Part shown: positions 1 to 7,507 of the stretch, piece by piece
How positions within the stretch are numbered: the stretch's first letter is position 1
Layout: every line of letters begins with the position of its first letter
From: JACPHB01 sp964553885
GTDB taxonomy: Bacteria; Patescibacteriota; Minisyncoccia; UBA10092
Direction: 5' to 3'
NCBI GenBank assembly: GCA_964553885.1
Contig: CAZKLP010000014.1
Span: 1-16,136 of the forward strand
Length of the DNA stretch: 16,136 bases
Notes under the pieces: model-generated
Told to the model about the DNA's origin: nothing
The model's input: only the letters and a program-made list of their open reading frames with translations
Databases searched by the model: none
Made by a program: the position numbers and the translations under genes

Positions 1-119
1 TTCAGGATTTCGGCGGCTTCGGACCGTAATCCGAAGTACAGTAGCCTACTCTCAATTCTATAATATCGAAACATTTCATGGACGGCAAGAAGTGGATAAC
101 TCGATTTGAATGAAACTTA
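1..119. other. Left-end segment with no recognised gene
   Basis: No recognisable gene is seen between the window edge and the end of serS. There is a perfect 7-bp inverted repeat CTTCGGA-ccgtaa-TCCGAAG at 17-36 and a small odd palindrome AGTAG-C-CTACT at 42-52. A 25-codon minus-strand reading frame (ATG at 79, TGA at 2-4) has no ribosome binding site. The hairpin lies about 84 nt past the serS stop and lacks a T tract on either strand, so it is a poor intrinsic terminator. I see no tRNA T-arm or acceptor pairing. Confidence 0.4.
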
Positions 120-1322
120 CTACTCTAAAATTGTCGGGATTTTTATTGAGCCGTCTGATTGCTGGTAATTTTCCATTATGGCGATTATCATCCGGCCGAT
201 GGCGAACGCCGTGCCGTTTAAAGTATGAACGTATTCATTTTTGACGGTTTTAGAATTTTTGTATTTAATATTTAAACGGCGAGATTGAAAATCGGTGTCA
301 TTGGAGGTTGAATGCGTTTCTCGATATTGATTTTGTCCGGGGAGCCACGCCTCAATATCGTATTTGTTTGCCGCCTGAAAACCAAGATCTCCTGTACAAA
401 TTTGAAGAACACGATACGGTAAATTGAGCGCTTTCATTAATTTTTCTTCCATCGAAAGCAAAAATTCATGTTCTTTTTGTGAGTCCTCCGGGCGCGTGAA
501 ACTGAACATTTCAATTTTATCAAATTGATGGACGCGCAAAATTCCTTTTGTATCTTTGCCATAAGAACCGGCCTCTCTTCTGAAACAGGAAGAAAATCCG
601 GCATAGCGAAGCGGCAGTTTTTTTGCGTCTAAAATCTCATTCATATGCATCGCTCCAATAGCTTGCTCCGATGTTCCAATTAGATATAAATCATCTTTTT
701 CCAGATGATAAACTTCATCCTCGTTGTAGTCCAGATAGCCCATGCCGCGCATAGCCTCCGGCTTTAGAAATACCGGCGGAACAATCGGAATAAAGCCCTC
801 TTTTTTTAAAACATTAAATACCAGCCGGACGAGGGCGAATTCCAAATCCACGGCATCGCGCAAAAGATATCCGAAACGGCTGCCGACGGCTTTGCCGGCT
901 CTTTCGATGTCTATCCAGCCGAGCTTTTCTCCGAGTGCCAGATAATCTTTAACCGGAAAATCAAATGATGGCTTCTCTCCTGATTCGCGTAAAATCACGT
1001 TTTCAGTTTCATCTTTGCCAATAGGCACTTCAGGCAGTGGAAGATTTGGCAGTTTTCTCGCGATATTATCAATTTTTTCTGAGAGAATTTTTTCTTTACT
1101 TTCCAAATTAGAAAGTTTTATTTTGATTTCTTTGCCTTGTTTAATATTTTTTTCTTCAGCAGCTTTTTTCCGTTCAGAATTAAGTTTTTCAATTTGTTTT
1201 TGCAAGGCATTTATTTCTTCACCAAGCGCAATAAGCGCATCTATATCCACATTAAAACTTTTGGCTTTTATGCCTTTTAGAACTTCTTTTTTATTCTCTT
1301 TTATATATTTAATATCGAGCAT
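120..1322 (-). CDS. serS: Serine--tRNA ligase (seryl-tRNA synthetase)
   Basis: Cytoplasmic class II synthetase that charges tRNA-Ser (and tRNA-Sec where present) with serine. Residues 1-100 form the N-terminal helical arm, rich in K/E heptads, that holds the long variable arm of tRNA-Ser. The catalytic core shows the TSE serine-binding loop (217-219), motif 2 around FRRE (247-250) and motif 3 ending in GR (376-377). The usual SSCSN stretch reads THSTSND (336-342), and the protein stops at residue 400, a few residues before the usual C-terminal PYM-type tail. Family members are usually about 420-430 aa, so this is a slightly trimmed but complete enzyme. The ATG at 1322 is supported by an AAGGAG Shine-Dalgarno at 1333-1338 that lies inside the last codons of lysS. 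Only 7 nt separate it from lysS, so the two are co-transcribed. Confidence 0.97.
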   Translation of the reverse strand: MLDIKYIKENKKEVLKGIKAKSFNVDIDALIALGEEINALQKQIEKLNSERKKAAEEKNIKQGKEIKIKLSNLESKEKILSEKIDNIARKLPNLPLPEVPIGKDETENVILRESGEKPSFDFPVKDYLALGEKLGWIDIERAGKAVGSRFGYLLRDAVDLEFALVRLVFNVLKKEGFIPIVPPVFLKPEAMRGMGYLDYNEDEVYHLEKDDLYLIGTSEQAIGAMHMNEILDAKKLPLRYAGFSSCFRREAGSYGKDTKGILRVHQFDKIEMFSFTRPEDSQKEHEFLLSMEEKLMKALNLPYRVLQICTGDLGFQAANKYDIEAWLPGQNQYRETHSTSNDTDFQSRRLNIKYKNSKTVKNEYVHTLNGTAFAIGRMIIAIMENYQQSDGSIKIPTILE

Positions 1323-1329
1323 GTTATTT

Positions 1330-2694
1330 TTACTCCTTAGGTTTCATTGTCGGAAATAATATAATTTCTCGCGCTGTATGCAAATTTGTTAAAAGCATTG
1401 CAAGCCGGTCAATACCGAGGCCGAATCCGGCTGTCGGCGGCATCCCGTATTCTAGCGCTTCCAGGAAATCTTCGTCTAAGTACTGAGCCTCCTCTTCGCC
1501 TCCGGCTCTCAATTTTTCCTGCTGTTCAAATCTTCGGCGTTGTTCCAGCGGGTCATTTTGTTCGGTAAACGCTTTTATAAGTTCTAGTCCTCCGGCAAAA
1601 ACTTGAAAAGCGTCGGCTTTTGATGGATCTTTTTCCAGTTTTTTTGAAAGCGGCAAAATATCAGCCGGAAAACCGATTACAAAAGTTGGTTGGATAAAAG
1701 TTTTTTTAGCCAAGTCCAAATCACCGAATTCTTTTATCAAATCATCATATTTTTTCTCTTGCCACGAACTGTTAAAATCTATTTTATTATCTTGATATTC
1801 AATTGATAATTTTCCATCATTTAATTTTTTGACCAAGTATCTGAAAAGTTCTCGGATAAACTGTTTTAAATATTCCGAATTTTCATAAGCAATATAGGCT
1901 TCAAGCATTGTAAATTCCGGATTATGATGCGCGTCCATTCCTTCGTTTCTGAAATTTCGGCCGATTTCGTAAATTTTTTCAAAACCGCCGACTAAGAGAC
2001 GCTTTAAATAGAGTTCGGGAGCGACGCGCAAATATAAATCTATATCCAGAGCGTTTAAATGTGTCTTAAAGGGCCTGGCGGTGGCGCCTCCGGGAATTGC
2101 CTGAAGCATTGGAGTTTCAAACTCGTCAAAATCTCGTTCATCTAAAAAATTTCGGAGCTCTTTAATAATGTTAGAGCGGACCAAAAATTTTTCTTTTGCC
2201 TCTTTATTCATTAAAAGATCAAGATATCTCTTGCGATAGCGCTCTTCAACGTCTTTAAGACCATGCCATTTTTCAGGAAGCGGCAAGAGTGACTTAACAA
2301 TTATCCGCATTTCAGAGACACGTAAGGTTTTTTCGCCCTTTTTAGTTTTAAAAACAGATCCTTTAACCTCAACAAAATCTCCAATATCATAATTGGCGAT
2401 AAATTCATCGTAAGATTTTTTGTTGTTTAAATCAGTGGGACTTATAAAACACTGGATTTTTCCGCTCGCGTCTTCCAAGTCAAAAAAAGCAATCTTACCG
2501 TGAACGCGCTGATTTTTTATTCTGCCGGCTAGATAAAATTCTTTTTTAGTTAATCGCCAAAACCAGAATTTATCAAGAATATTTTTAATTTCAAAATCGC
2601 GTCTGATTTTTGCCGGATAAAGATTAATACCGTTATTTTTTAAACGTTCAAGTTTTTGGATTCTTGTTTGGCGAAGTTCTTCTAATGTCGGCAT
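1330..2694 (-). CDS. lysS: Lysine--tRNA ligase, class II
   Basis: Class IIb lysyl-tRNA synthetase. An N-terminal OB-fold anticodon-binding domain spans about residues 53-135 (HGKIAFFDLEDASGKIQCF is typical). The catalytic domain begins near YRKRYLDL (153-160). Further signatures are GGATARPF (202-209), motif 2 with FRNEG (248-252) followed by HHNPEFTMLE, and motif 3 GFGLGIDR (423-430). At 454 aa it is shorter than the usual 490-505; the N-terminus before the OB fold and the stretch between motifs 2 and 3 both look reduced. All core motifs are intact, so activity is expected. It lies between greA (33 nt upstream) and serS (7 nt downstream). No clear Shine-Dalgarno precedes the ATG; the greA-lysS gap contains an AT palindrome. 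Confidence 0.97.
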   Translation of the reverse strand: MPTLEELRQTRIQKLERLKNNGINLYPAKIRRDFEIKNILDKFWFWRLTKKEFYLAGRIKNQRVHGKIAFFDLEDASGKIQCFISPTDLNNKKSYDEFIANYDIGDFVEVKGSVFKTKKGEKTLRVSEMRIIVKSLLPLPEKWHGLKDVEERYRKRYLDLLMNKEAKEKFLVRSNIIKELRNFLDERDFDEFETPMLQAIPGGATARPFKTHLNALDIDLYLRVAPELYLKRLLVGGFEKIYEIGRNFRNEGMDAHHNPEFTMLEAYIAYENSEYLKQFIRELFRYLVKKLNDGKLSIEYQDNKIDFNSSWQEKKYDDLIKEFGDLDLAKKTFIQPTFVIGFPADILPLSKKLEKDPSKADAFQVFAGGLELIKAFTEQNDPLEQRRRFEQQEKLRAGGEEEAQYLDEDFLEALEYGMPPTAGFGLGIDRLAMLLTNLHTAREIILFPTMKPKE

Positions 2695-2727
2695 AAGTTA
2701 AAATTTCGATATATCGATATATTGAGT

Positions 2728-3192
2728 TTATTTTTCAATTTTAATTATTTTATATTTAACAACGCCGCCGGGCGTTTTAATTTCAATTTCATCACCCGCT
2801 TTTTTTCCTAAAAAAGCCCGTCCTAGTGGCGATTCATTGGATATTTTTCCTTCTTGCGGCTTAGCTTCCGCGGAACCGACTATTCTGAATATCTCCACGC
2901 TGCTATTTAATTTTGTTTCTATTGTTGATCCGATTCTGACGACATCTTCCGCGTTTGGCATCTTAATTACCACGGCGTTTTTTAAAAGCTCCTCAAGTTC
3001 GCCAATGCGATTTTCGTTTAACGACTGCGCTTCTTTAGCTTCAAAATATTCGGCATTTTCACTAAGATCGCCAAGATCTTTTGCTTCCTGCAAGCGCTTG
3101 GCAATTTCTTGTCGTTTTTTGGTCTTTAATTCCTGTAACTCCTTTTTTAACGTTTCCATTCCCTCCGGACTTAAATAAGTTTGTTGTGCCAT
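2728..3192 (-). CDS. greA: Transcription elongation factor GreA
   Basis: Secondary-channel factor that stimulates RNA polymerase to cleave backtracked transcripts. The 154-aa length is close to the family norm (about 158). Residues 1-75 form the N-terminal antiparallel coiled coil with the acidic tip DLSENAEY (42-49); D42 and E45 match the catalytic acidic pair D41/E44 of E. coli GreA. The C-terminal FKBP-like domain follows, with SPLGRAFLGKKAGD (120-133) as the usual GreA/GreB signature. The start at 3192 is the only one that keeps the family N-terminus. There is no Shine-Dalgarno; a perfect 11-bp AT inverted repeat lies 6 nt upstream. It precedes lysS and serS and may head a separate transcript after an 84-nt gap from the PBP2 gene. 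Confidence 0.96.
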   Translation of the reverse strand: MAQQTYLSPEGMETLKKELQELKTKKRQEIAKRLQEAKDLGDLSENAEYFEAKEAQSLNENRIGELEELLKNAVVIKMPNAEDVVRIGSTIETKLNSSVEIFRIVGSAEAKPQEGKISNESPLGRAFLGKKAGDEIEIKTPGGVVKYKIIKIEK

Positions 3193-3198
3193 AAATTT

Positions 3199-3230
3199 CT
3201 AAAATTTATAATAAAATGAATAAATTTTAG
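3199..3230. promoter_or_regulatory. Perfect 11-bp inverted repeat upstream of greA
   Basis: CTAAAATTTAT (3199-3209) and ATAAATTTTAG (3220-3230) are exact reverse complements around a 10-nt centre. The element ends 6 nt before the greA start codon. The arms are pure A/T except for the outer C/G pair, so it could be a protein operator, a weak RNA hairpin hiding the start, or a chance AT-rich palindrome. A weak promoter (TTTAAC-N16-TATTAT on the minus strand) could overlap it. Confidence 0.4.
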
Positions 3231-3244
3231 TTAAATTTATGAGC

Positions 3245-3262
3245 ATCCCACAACTACGGGAT
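3245..3262 (-). terminator. Short hairpin in the PBP2-greA gap
   Basis: ATCCC/GGGAT pairs at 3245-3249 and 3258-3262. On the minus-strand RNA two G-U pairs extend it to about 7 bp. It lies 14 nt past the PBP2 stop. It lacks a strong following U tract, so it is at best a weak terminator or an RNA processing site. Confidence 0.25.
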
Positions 3263-3276
3263 AGCCCATATATTAA

Positions 3277-5172
3277 CTATTTATCTATTTTATCATAATT
3301 TCTATTATAATACCACTCAAAAACTTCTTTGGCGACCGGAACAGCGGCCGTTGAACCTTCACCGGCGCCTTCAACAATAATAGCCAAAGCAATTTCCGGA
3401 TTATCATAAGGGGCAAACCCGGCAAACCAAGCATTTGTTTTTCTAAAAGTATTAGTTACCTGGGCGGTGCCGGTTTTTCCGGCAACTTTTATTGCTAAGT
3501 CGTTTAAAAGATAAGCCGAACCTTCGGTTACCGCCCCTCTCATTCCTTCGCGAATAACTTGAATATTGCCCGTGTCAATAAAATTATTTCTTATAATTTC
3601 GGGCCCGAATTCTTTTATTATTTGACCGTCGGGGCCAGTGATTCTGCTAACAATTTTCGGTTTCCACAATGTGCCATTATTGGCTATAGCGGCAACGGCG
3701 CTAGCCATTTGAAGAGGCGTTACCAGCACATCGCCCTGGCCGATAGAAACGTTATAAGTATCACCGGTAAACCACCCTTCATTTTTTGCCGATTTTTTCC
3801 ATAAAGGATCCGGAATAAGCCCTGGGGCCTCGCCAGGCAAATCAATCCCGAGATCGGAGCCGAAACCAAAGGTATTCAGATATTTTTTAATAAGATCTAT
3901 ACCGAGTCCTTTAAAATTTTTGTAACCGCCGCCAACTATGTAAAAATAAACATTGGCCGAGACCGCGATAGCGCGCCTCATATCAACAAATCCATGAGCC
4001 TTCCAGTCGCGATAAGTATAAACAATATTGGGGTCGTATTGGTTTTCTATTTTAATGTATCCCAGCGTGTCGTCAATTTTAGAATTTGGATCAATAATAT
4101 TTTCGGCTAAAGCGGCTGAAGCCACAAATGGTTTTATGGTTGATCCGGCCGGATAAGTACCGCTGATAGCGCGATTAAAAAATGGTTTATTTTTATTTTT
4201 GATAATTTCTCCATAAGTTTTCACGCTAAGATTAAAATTCGGCAAACTTACCAGAGAAATAATTTCTCCAGACTTAACATTTAAAATTACGGCCGCGGCG
4301 CCGGTTGAATTGGTTTGGATTATTTTATCATTAAGGGCGTTTGTTAAAAGTTTCTGCAGATCGCCATCAATACTCAATATTAAATTGTTGCCCGGTACCG
4401 CTTCCTTTGCTATTAAAGTTTTTAAAATGGTATTTTCGGAGTTAACCAAAACGGCAATTTTTCCGTGATCGCCCCGCAATTCTTTTTCATATTGCGCCTC
4501 AAGCCCATCTTTGCCTATAAAATCTAACATTCCATAATAAGAATCGGCTTTAATATCATCACTGGACACTTTACCGATATAGCCGGCTATATGAGAAAAA
4601 TAACCGCCATCTCCATAATCGCGGCGAGTTTCTTCATTTATAAATATCGCCGACAAGGCGGTTAAATTGGTTTCTAAAGATATTAGTGTTTCTCTATCTA
4701 AATAGGACACAAAGAATACTGGTTCCGTTGAATTTTTATTTAAATTTTTTATAAAATCTTCTATTTCTGAATTATCTTTTTTTAATATTTTTGCCAATTG
4801 ATTTACCCATTCGTTTAACTCATCAGACTGCTTCGGCAAATAGGCAGGAATAATTAATAAATTAAAATCTGGGATATTGGAAGTTATAATTTTGTTGTTA
4901 ATATCATAAATAATGCCCCGAGGCGACCGGCCATAATAAAAGCGGATATTGTTTTTATTTGATCTTGACGCGTAGTAATCGCCATTTTTAATCTGGAGCC
5001 AAAAAACCCTGCCCCAAAATAAACCTAAAATTAAAATTGAAATGGCAAAAATAATTAAAAATCCATTATTGCCCAGAGGAGTTTCCAATTTTATCGCCAG
5101 CTTCCTGTCAAGAAGAATCTCTTCCGGTTCTATTTCACTTTTATTTTTTTTTAAGCGCAAATTTTTAAACAT
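3277..5172 (-). CDS. mrdA: Penicillin-binding protein 2 (elongasome transpeptidase)
   Basis: Class B PBP: a membrane-anchored D,D-transpeptidase that crosslinks peptidoglycan during lateral growth. A short cytoplasmic tail is followed by one membrane segment (about 36-58). A PBP dimerisation/pedestal domain (about 80-250) leads into the transpeptidase domain. All three active-site motifs are present: SxxK as S344-T-I-K347, SxN as S405-A-N407, and KTG as K566-T-G568 followed by TAQ. The length of 631 aa suits PBP2. Its position straight after mreB-mreC-mreD argues for the rod-system PBP2 rather than the divisome FtsI. The start at 5172 overlaps the end of mreD by 8 nt, which implies translational coupling; no clear Shine-Dalgarno is visible. 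Confidence 0.95.
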   Translation of the reverse strand: MFKNLRLKKNKSEIEPEEILLDRKLAIKLETPLGNNGFLIIFAISILILGLFWGRVFWLQIKNGDYYASRSNKNNIRFYYGRSPRGIIYDINNKIITSNIPDFNLLIIPAYLPKQSDELNEWVNQLAKILKKDNSEIEDFIKNLNKNSTEPVFFVSYLDRETLISLETNLTALSAIFINEETRRDYGDGGYFSHIAGYIGKVSSDDIKADSYYGMLDFIGKDGLEAQYEKELRGDHGKIAVLVNSENTILKTLIAKEAVPGNNLILSIDGDLQKLLTNALNDKIIQTNSTGAAAVILNVKSGEIISLVSLPNFNLSVKTYGEIIKNKNKPFFNRAISGTYPAGSTIKPFVASAALAENIIDPNSKIDDTLGYIKIENQYDPNIVYTYRDWKAHGFVDMRRAIAVSANVYFYIVGGGYKNFKGLGIDLIKKYLNTFGFGSDLGIDLPGEAPGLIPDPLWKKSAKNEGWFTGDTYNVSIGQGDVLVTPLQMASAVAAIANNGTLWKPKIVSRITGPDGQIIKEFGPEIIRNNFIDTGNIQVIREGMRGAVTEGSAYLLNDLAIKVAGKTGTAQVTNTFRKTNAWFAGFAPYDNPEIALAIIVEGAGEGSTAAVPVAKEVFEWYYNRNYDKIDK

Positions 5173-5662
5173 TTTGCCAAACTTTAAATTTAAGCGTTAT
5201 TAACAATAAAACGACTGTTAATAATAGTTCAATAGCAATCCCGCTGTTTAAAAAATAAAAACTGAATTTTTCTTGCCATCCGGTAAGTAGATTATTTATC
5301 GTCCACTCCCCGAAATGGTAGATAAATATGGCTAAAATACTTGTAATTAAAATGTTTTCAATTTTTGAAGCGAATATGGCTTTTTTTTGAAAAATAATTA
5401 AAAAAACCGTTATAAAAAGCAATAGTAAACTAGTGGTTCCAAATGTGGAAAAATGAACCGTGTCAATTAAAAAACCTCCCGACCATCCTAAAAAAATCGC
5501 GACATAAATATTTTTTGTCAGCGTTAAAAGTAAAATTAGAACCAAAAAAATATTAAACCCCCAACTAAATCGGTTTATGACTGAAACCTGAAAACTGGCT
5601 AAAAAAATTAAAGAAAAGACGGCAAAAAAAATTAGAAATGTTTTTTTATATTCTTTATTCAT
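5165..5662 (-). CDS. mreD: MreD-like rod shape-determining membrane protein
   Basis: A 165-aa integral membrane protein with five to six hydrophobic segments (about 8-26, 35-50, 52-70, 73-92, 102-120 and 138-160). MreD sequences diverge strongly, so the call rests on size, topology, the GFLIDT segment after the third helix, and position between mreC and the PBP2 gene, which is the classical mreBCD-mrdA order. The family links MreC and PBP2 to the cytoplasmic MreB filaments in the membrane elongasome. It starts 18 nt after mreC ends and overlaps the PBP2 gene by 8 nt. Confidence 0.85.
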   Translation of the reverse strand: MNKEYKKTFLIFFAVFSLIFLASFQVSVINRFSWGFNIFLVLILLLTLTKNIYVAIFLGWSGGFLIDTVHFSTFGTTSLLLLFITVFLIIFQKKAIFASKIENILITSILAIFIYHFGEWTINNLLTGWQEKFSFYFLNSGIAIELLLTVVLLLITLKFKVWQNV

Positions 5663-5680
5663 CTTACTGGCAACCCGTGT

Positions 5681-6469
5681 TCATTTAAGGATTACAAAAA
5701 CATTATTAAAATCCCGAAAATTAGTTAATAACTCAATATCCGCCGTGTTAAACACTTGGTTATCTTCTGATTTAACCCGTTTAACCTTTCCGATGAGAAG
5801 GCCTCGCGGCCATAATCCATCCGCGCCGGAAGAAACAATTAAATCTCCTTCTTCGGGTTTTTCATTTTTAGCGATAAGATCAAAAATGATATCCGAACCT
5901 AGACCGCGCACTAATCCAAAAATCTTGCCAGTCGAATTAACAGCCGCAATTTTACTGGAAACGTCAATTATAGTTATAACTTTAGAAGTGTTATAACTAA
6001 CATCGCTTATTTTCCCGATAACCACCCCTCCCTTAAGAATAACCGGCATGCCGATCGCGATGCCGTCGCCAGTACCCTTATCTATCATGAAAGAACGGTT
6101 ATTTTCAAAGTCTCGTCCAATAATATTAACCATATTGACGCTCCAAGAATTCTTATCAGTCAAATTTAGTTTTTCTTTTAAAAGAGCATTTTCTTCTTCT
6201 ACCTGGGATAATTTTGCCAATTTCCCGTATAATTCAAGATTTTCCATCGCTAGTTTAATATTCGATTCTTTCAAGCGCTTCACGCCCAGAAAAGCGTTTT
6301 GCCAAAACAGAAATTTATTTCCTATTTTACTAAAAATAACTTCAAATGGTCTTAATGTTTCGCTAAGATAATTTTTAAATAATAAAACCGGTTTACTCGC
6401 TTCTGAAAAAATAATAGACGCGCTAAATAAAAATAGAATAAAAAATATAACTGATTTGCGTTTTGTCAT
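5681..6469 (-). CDS. mreC: Rod shape-determining protein MreC
   Basis: Bitopic membrane protein that scaffolds the elongasome in the extracytoplasmic space. An N-terminal membrane segment (about 7-23) is followed by a coiled coil (about 62-105, with EEENALLKEKLNL). Two beta domains follow with the family signatures IDKGTGDGI...GMPVI...GVVIGKI and GDLIVSSGADGLWPRGLLIG. At 262 aa it is typical in size. The start is 3 nt after mreB ends and the gene stops in TGA, one of three TGA stops here that argue for the standard bacterial code. No strong Shine-Dalgarno is seen; expression probably depends on coupling to mreB. Confidence 0.96.
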   Translation of the reverse strand: MTKRKSVIFFILFLFSASIIFSEASKPVLLFKNYLSETLRPFEVIFSKIGNKFLFWQNAFLGVKRLKESNIKLAMENLELYGKLAKLSQVEEENALLKEKLNLTDKNSWSVNMVNIIGRDFENNRSFMIDKGTGDGIAIGMPVILKGGVVIGKISDVSYNTSKVITIIDVSSKIAAVNSTGKIFGLVRGLGSDIIFDLIAKNEKPEEGDLIVSSGADGLWPRGLLIGKVKRVKSEDNQVFNTADIELLTNFRDFNNVFVILK

Positions 6470-6472
6470 ATG

Positions 6473-7507
6473 CTAACCATTATTTACCAGAATTTCTCTT
6501 AGCGATTCAACATCTTCAAGAATAATGCCACAACCGCGAACTACGGCCGTCAATGGATCCTCGGCAAGTTTTGTCGGAATTTTGGTAATTTGAGTAACCA
6601 ATTCTGCGAAACCGCGCAAAAGACTTCCGCCTCCGGCTAAAACTATTCCCCGGGTCATCAAATCGCTTACCAATTCCGGAGGTGTTTCTTCAACCACTGA
6701 ACGAATTTCTGAAATAATGGCGTTAACCGAAGGAGTAATGGCTTTACGAATTTCCGCGTCACTTATTAAAATTTCTTTTGGTAACCCGCTTATCAAATCG
6801 CGACCCCTTACAGTTGTAGTTAATTTTTCTTTTAAGGGCAATACTGATCCTATTAAAATTTTAATTTCTTCGGCTGTTTTTTCTCCCAAAAGAATTTGAA
6901 ATTCGTCTCTAGCATATTGAATAATCTCTTCACTCATTTTTTCACCGGCAACTCTTAAATTGCGCGATACCACAATACCTCCTAAAGATATTACCGCCAC
7001 ATCGGTAGTCCCACCGCCGATATCAACAATCATGTTGCCGACTGCTTCGGCAATAGGCATTCGAGCTCCGATAGCCGCCGCCATCGGTTCTTCCACAAGA
7101 TAAACTTCTCTTGCGCCGGCATTTTTAGCCGCGTCTTCAACAGCTCGCCGCTCCACTTCGGTTACTCCGGAAGGAATGCCAATTACCACCCGCGGTCTCA
7201 CTAAGAAACTATAAGAGTCCTTATGGACTTTATTGAAAAAATATTTAAGCATTTGTTCCGTTACTTCAAAATCAGAAATAACTCCATCAATCAAAGGACG
7301 AATGGCTACAATATGACCGGGTGTCCGACCAACCATTTTTTTGGCTTCCACTCCGATGCTTAACACTTGATCGGTTTTTTTATTTATGGCTACTATAGAT
7401 GGCTCATTAATAATTATGCCTCGACCTCTTACGTAAACCAAAGTATTGGCCGTTCCAAGATCGATGCCTATATCTTTTGAAAATATTTTGAATAAACGAT
7501 TAAACAT
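6473..7507 (-). CDS. mreB: Rod shape-determining protein MreB (first copy)
   Basis: Bacterial actin that forms membrane-bound filaments guiding wall synthesis. At 344 aa it has the full actin-fold nucleotide site: phosphate-1 loop GIDLGTANTLVY (14-25), VEEP with the catalytic glutamate (about 138-141), phosphate-2 loop VDIGGGTTDVAV (161-172, D162 present), and the adenosine motif GGGSLLRGF near the C-terminus. An N-terminal MFNRLFKIFS could form a membrane-binding amphipathic helix. It is the canonical copy because it heads mreBCD-mrdA. Its ATG overlaps the proS stop in TAATG, so it is translationally coupled to ProRS. Confidence 0.98.
   Translation of the reverse strand: MFNRLFKIFSKDIGIDLGTANTLVYVRGRGIIINEPSIVAINKKTDQVLSIGVEAKKMVGRTPGHIVAIRPLIDGVISDFEVTEQMLKYFFNKVHKDSYSFLVRPRVVIGIPSGVTEVERRAVEDAAKNAGAREVYLVEEPMAAAIGARMPIAEAVGNMIVDIGGGTTDVAVISLGGIVVSRNLRVAGEKMSEEIIQYARDEFQILLGEKTAEEIKILIGSVLPLKEKLTTTVRGRDLISGLPKEILISDAEIRKAITPSVNAIISEIRSVVEETPPELVSDLMTRGIVLAGGGSLLRGFAELVTQITKIPTKLAEDPLTAVVRGCGIILEDVESLREILVNNG

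Noticed and set aside
17..36. tRNA-Tyr anticodon arm (loop containing GTA)
   Set aside because: The loop would have six bases, the U before the anticodon is missing, and no D-arm, T-arm or acceptor stem surrounds it.
742..3178. Plus-strand open frames opposite serS, lysS and greA
   Set aside because: They lie wholly within well-supported minus-strand genes and encode no recognisable protein; similar frames opposite PBP2, mreC, mreB, proS, the second mreB and murA were dismissed for the same reason.
3277..5172. FtsI/PBP3 instead of PBP2
   Set aside because: Motifs are common to all class B PBPs, but the mreBCD-linked position and the family-typical length and pedestal favour PBP2.
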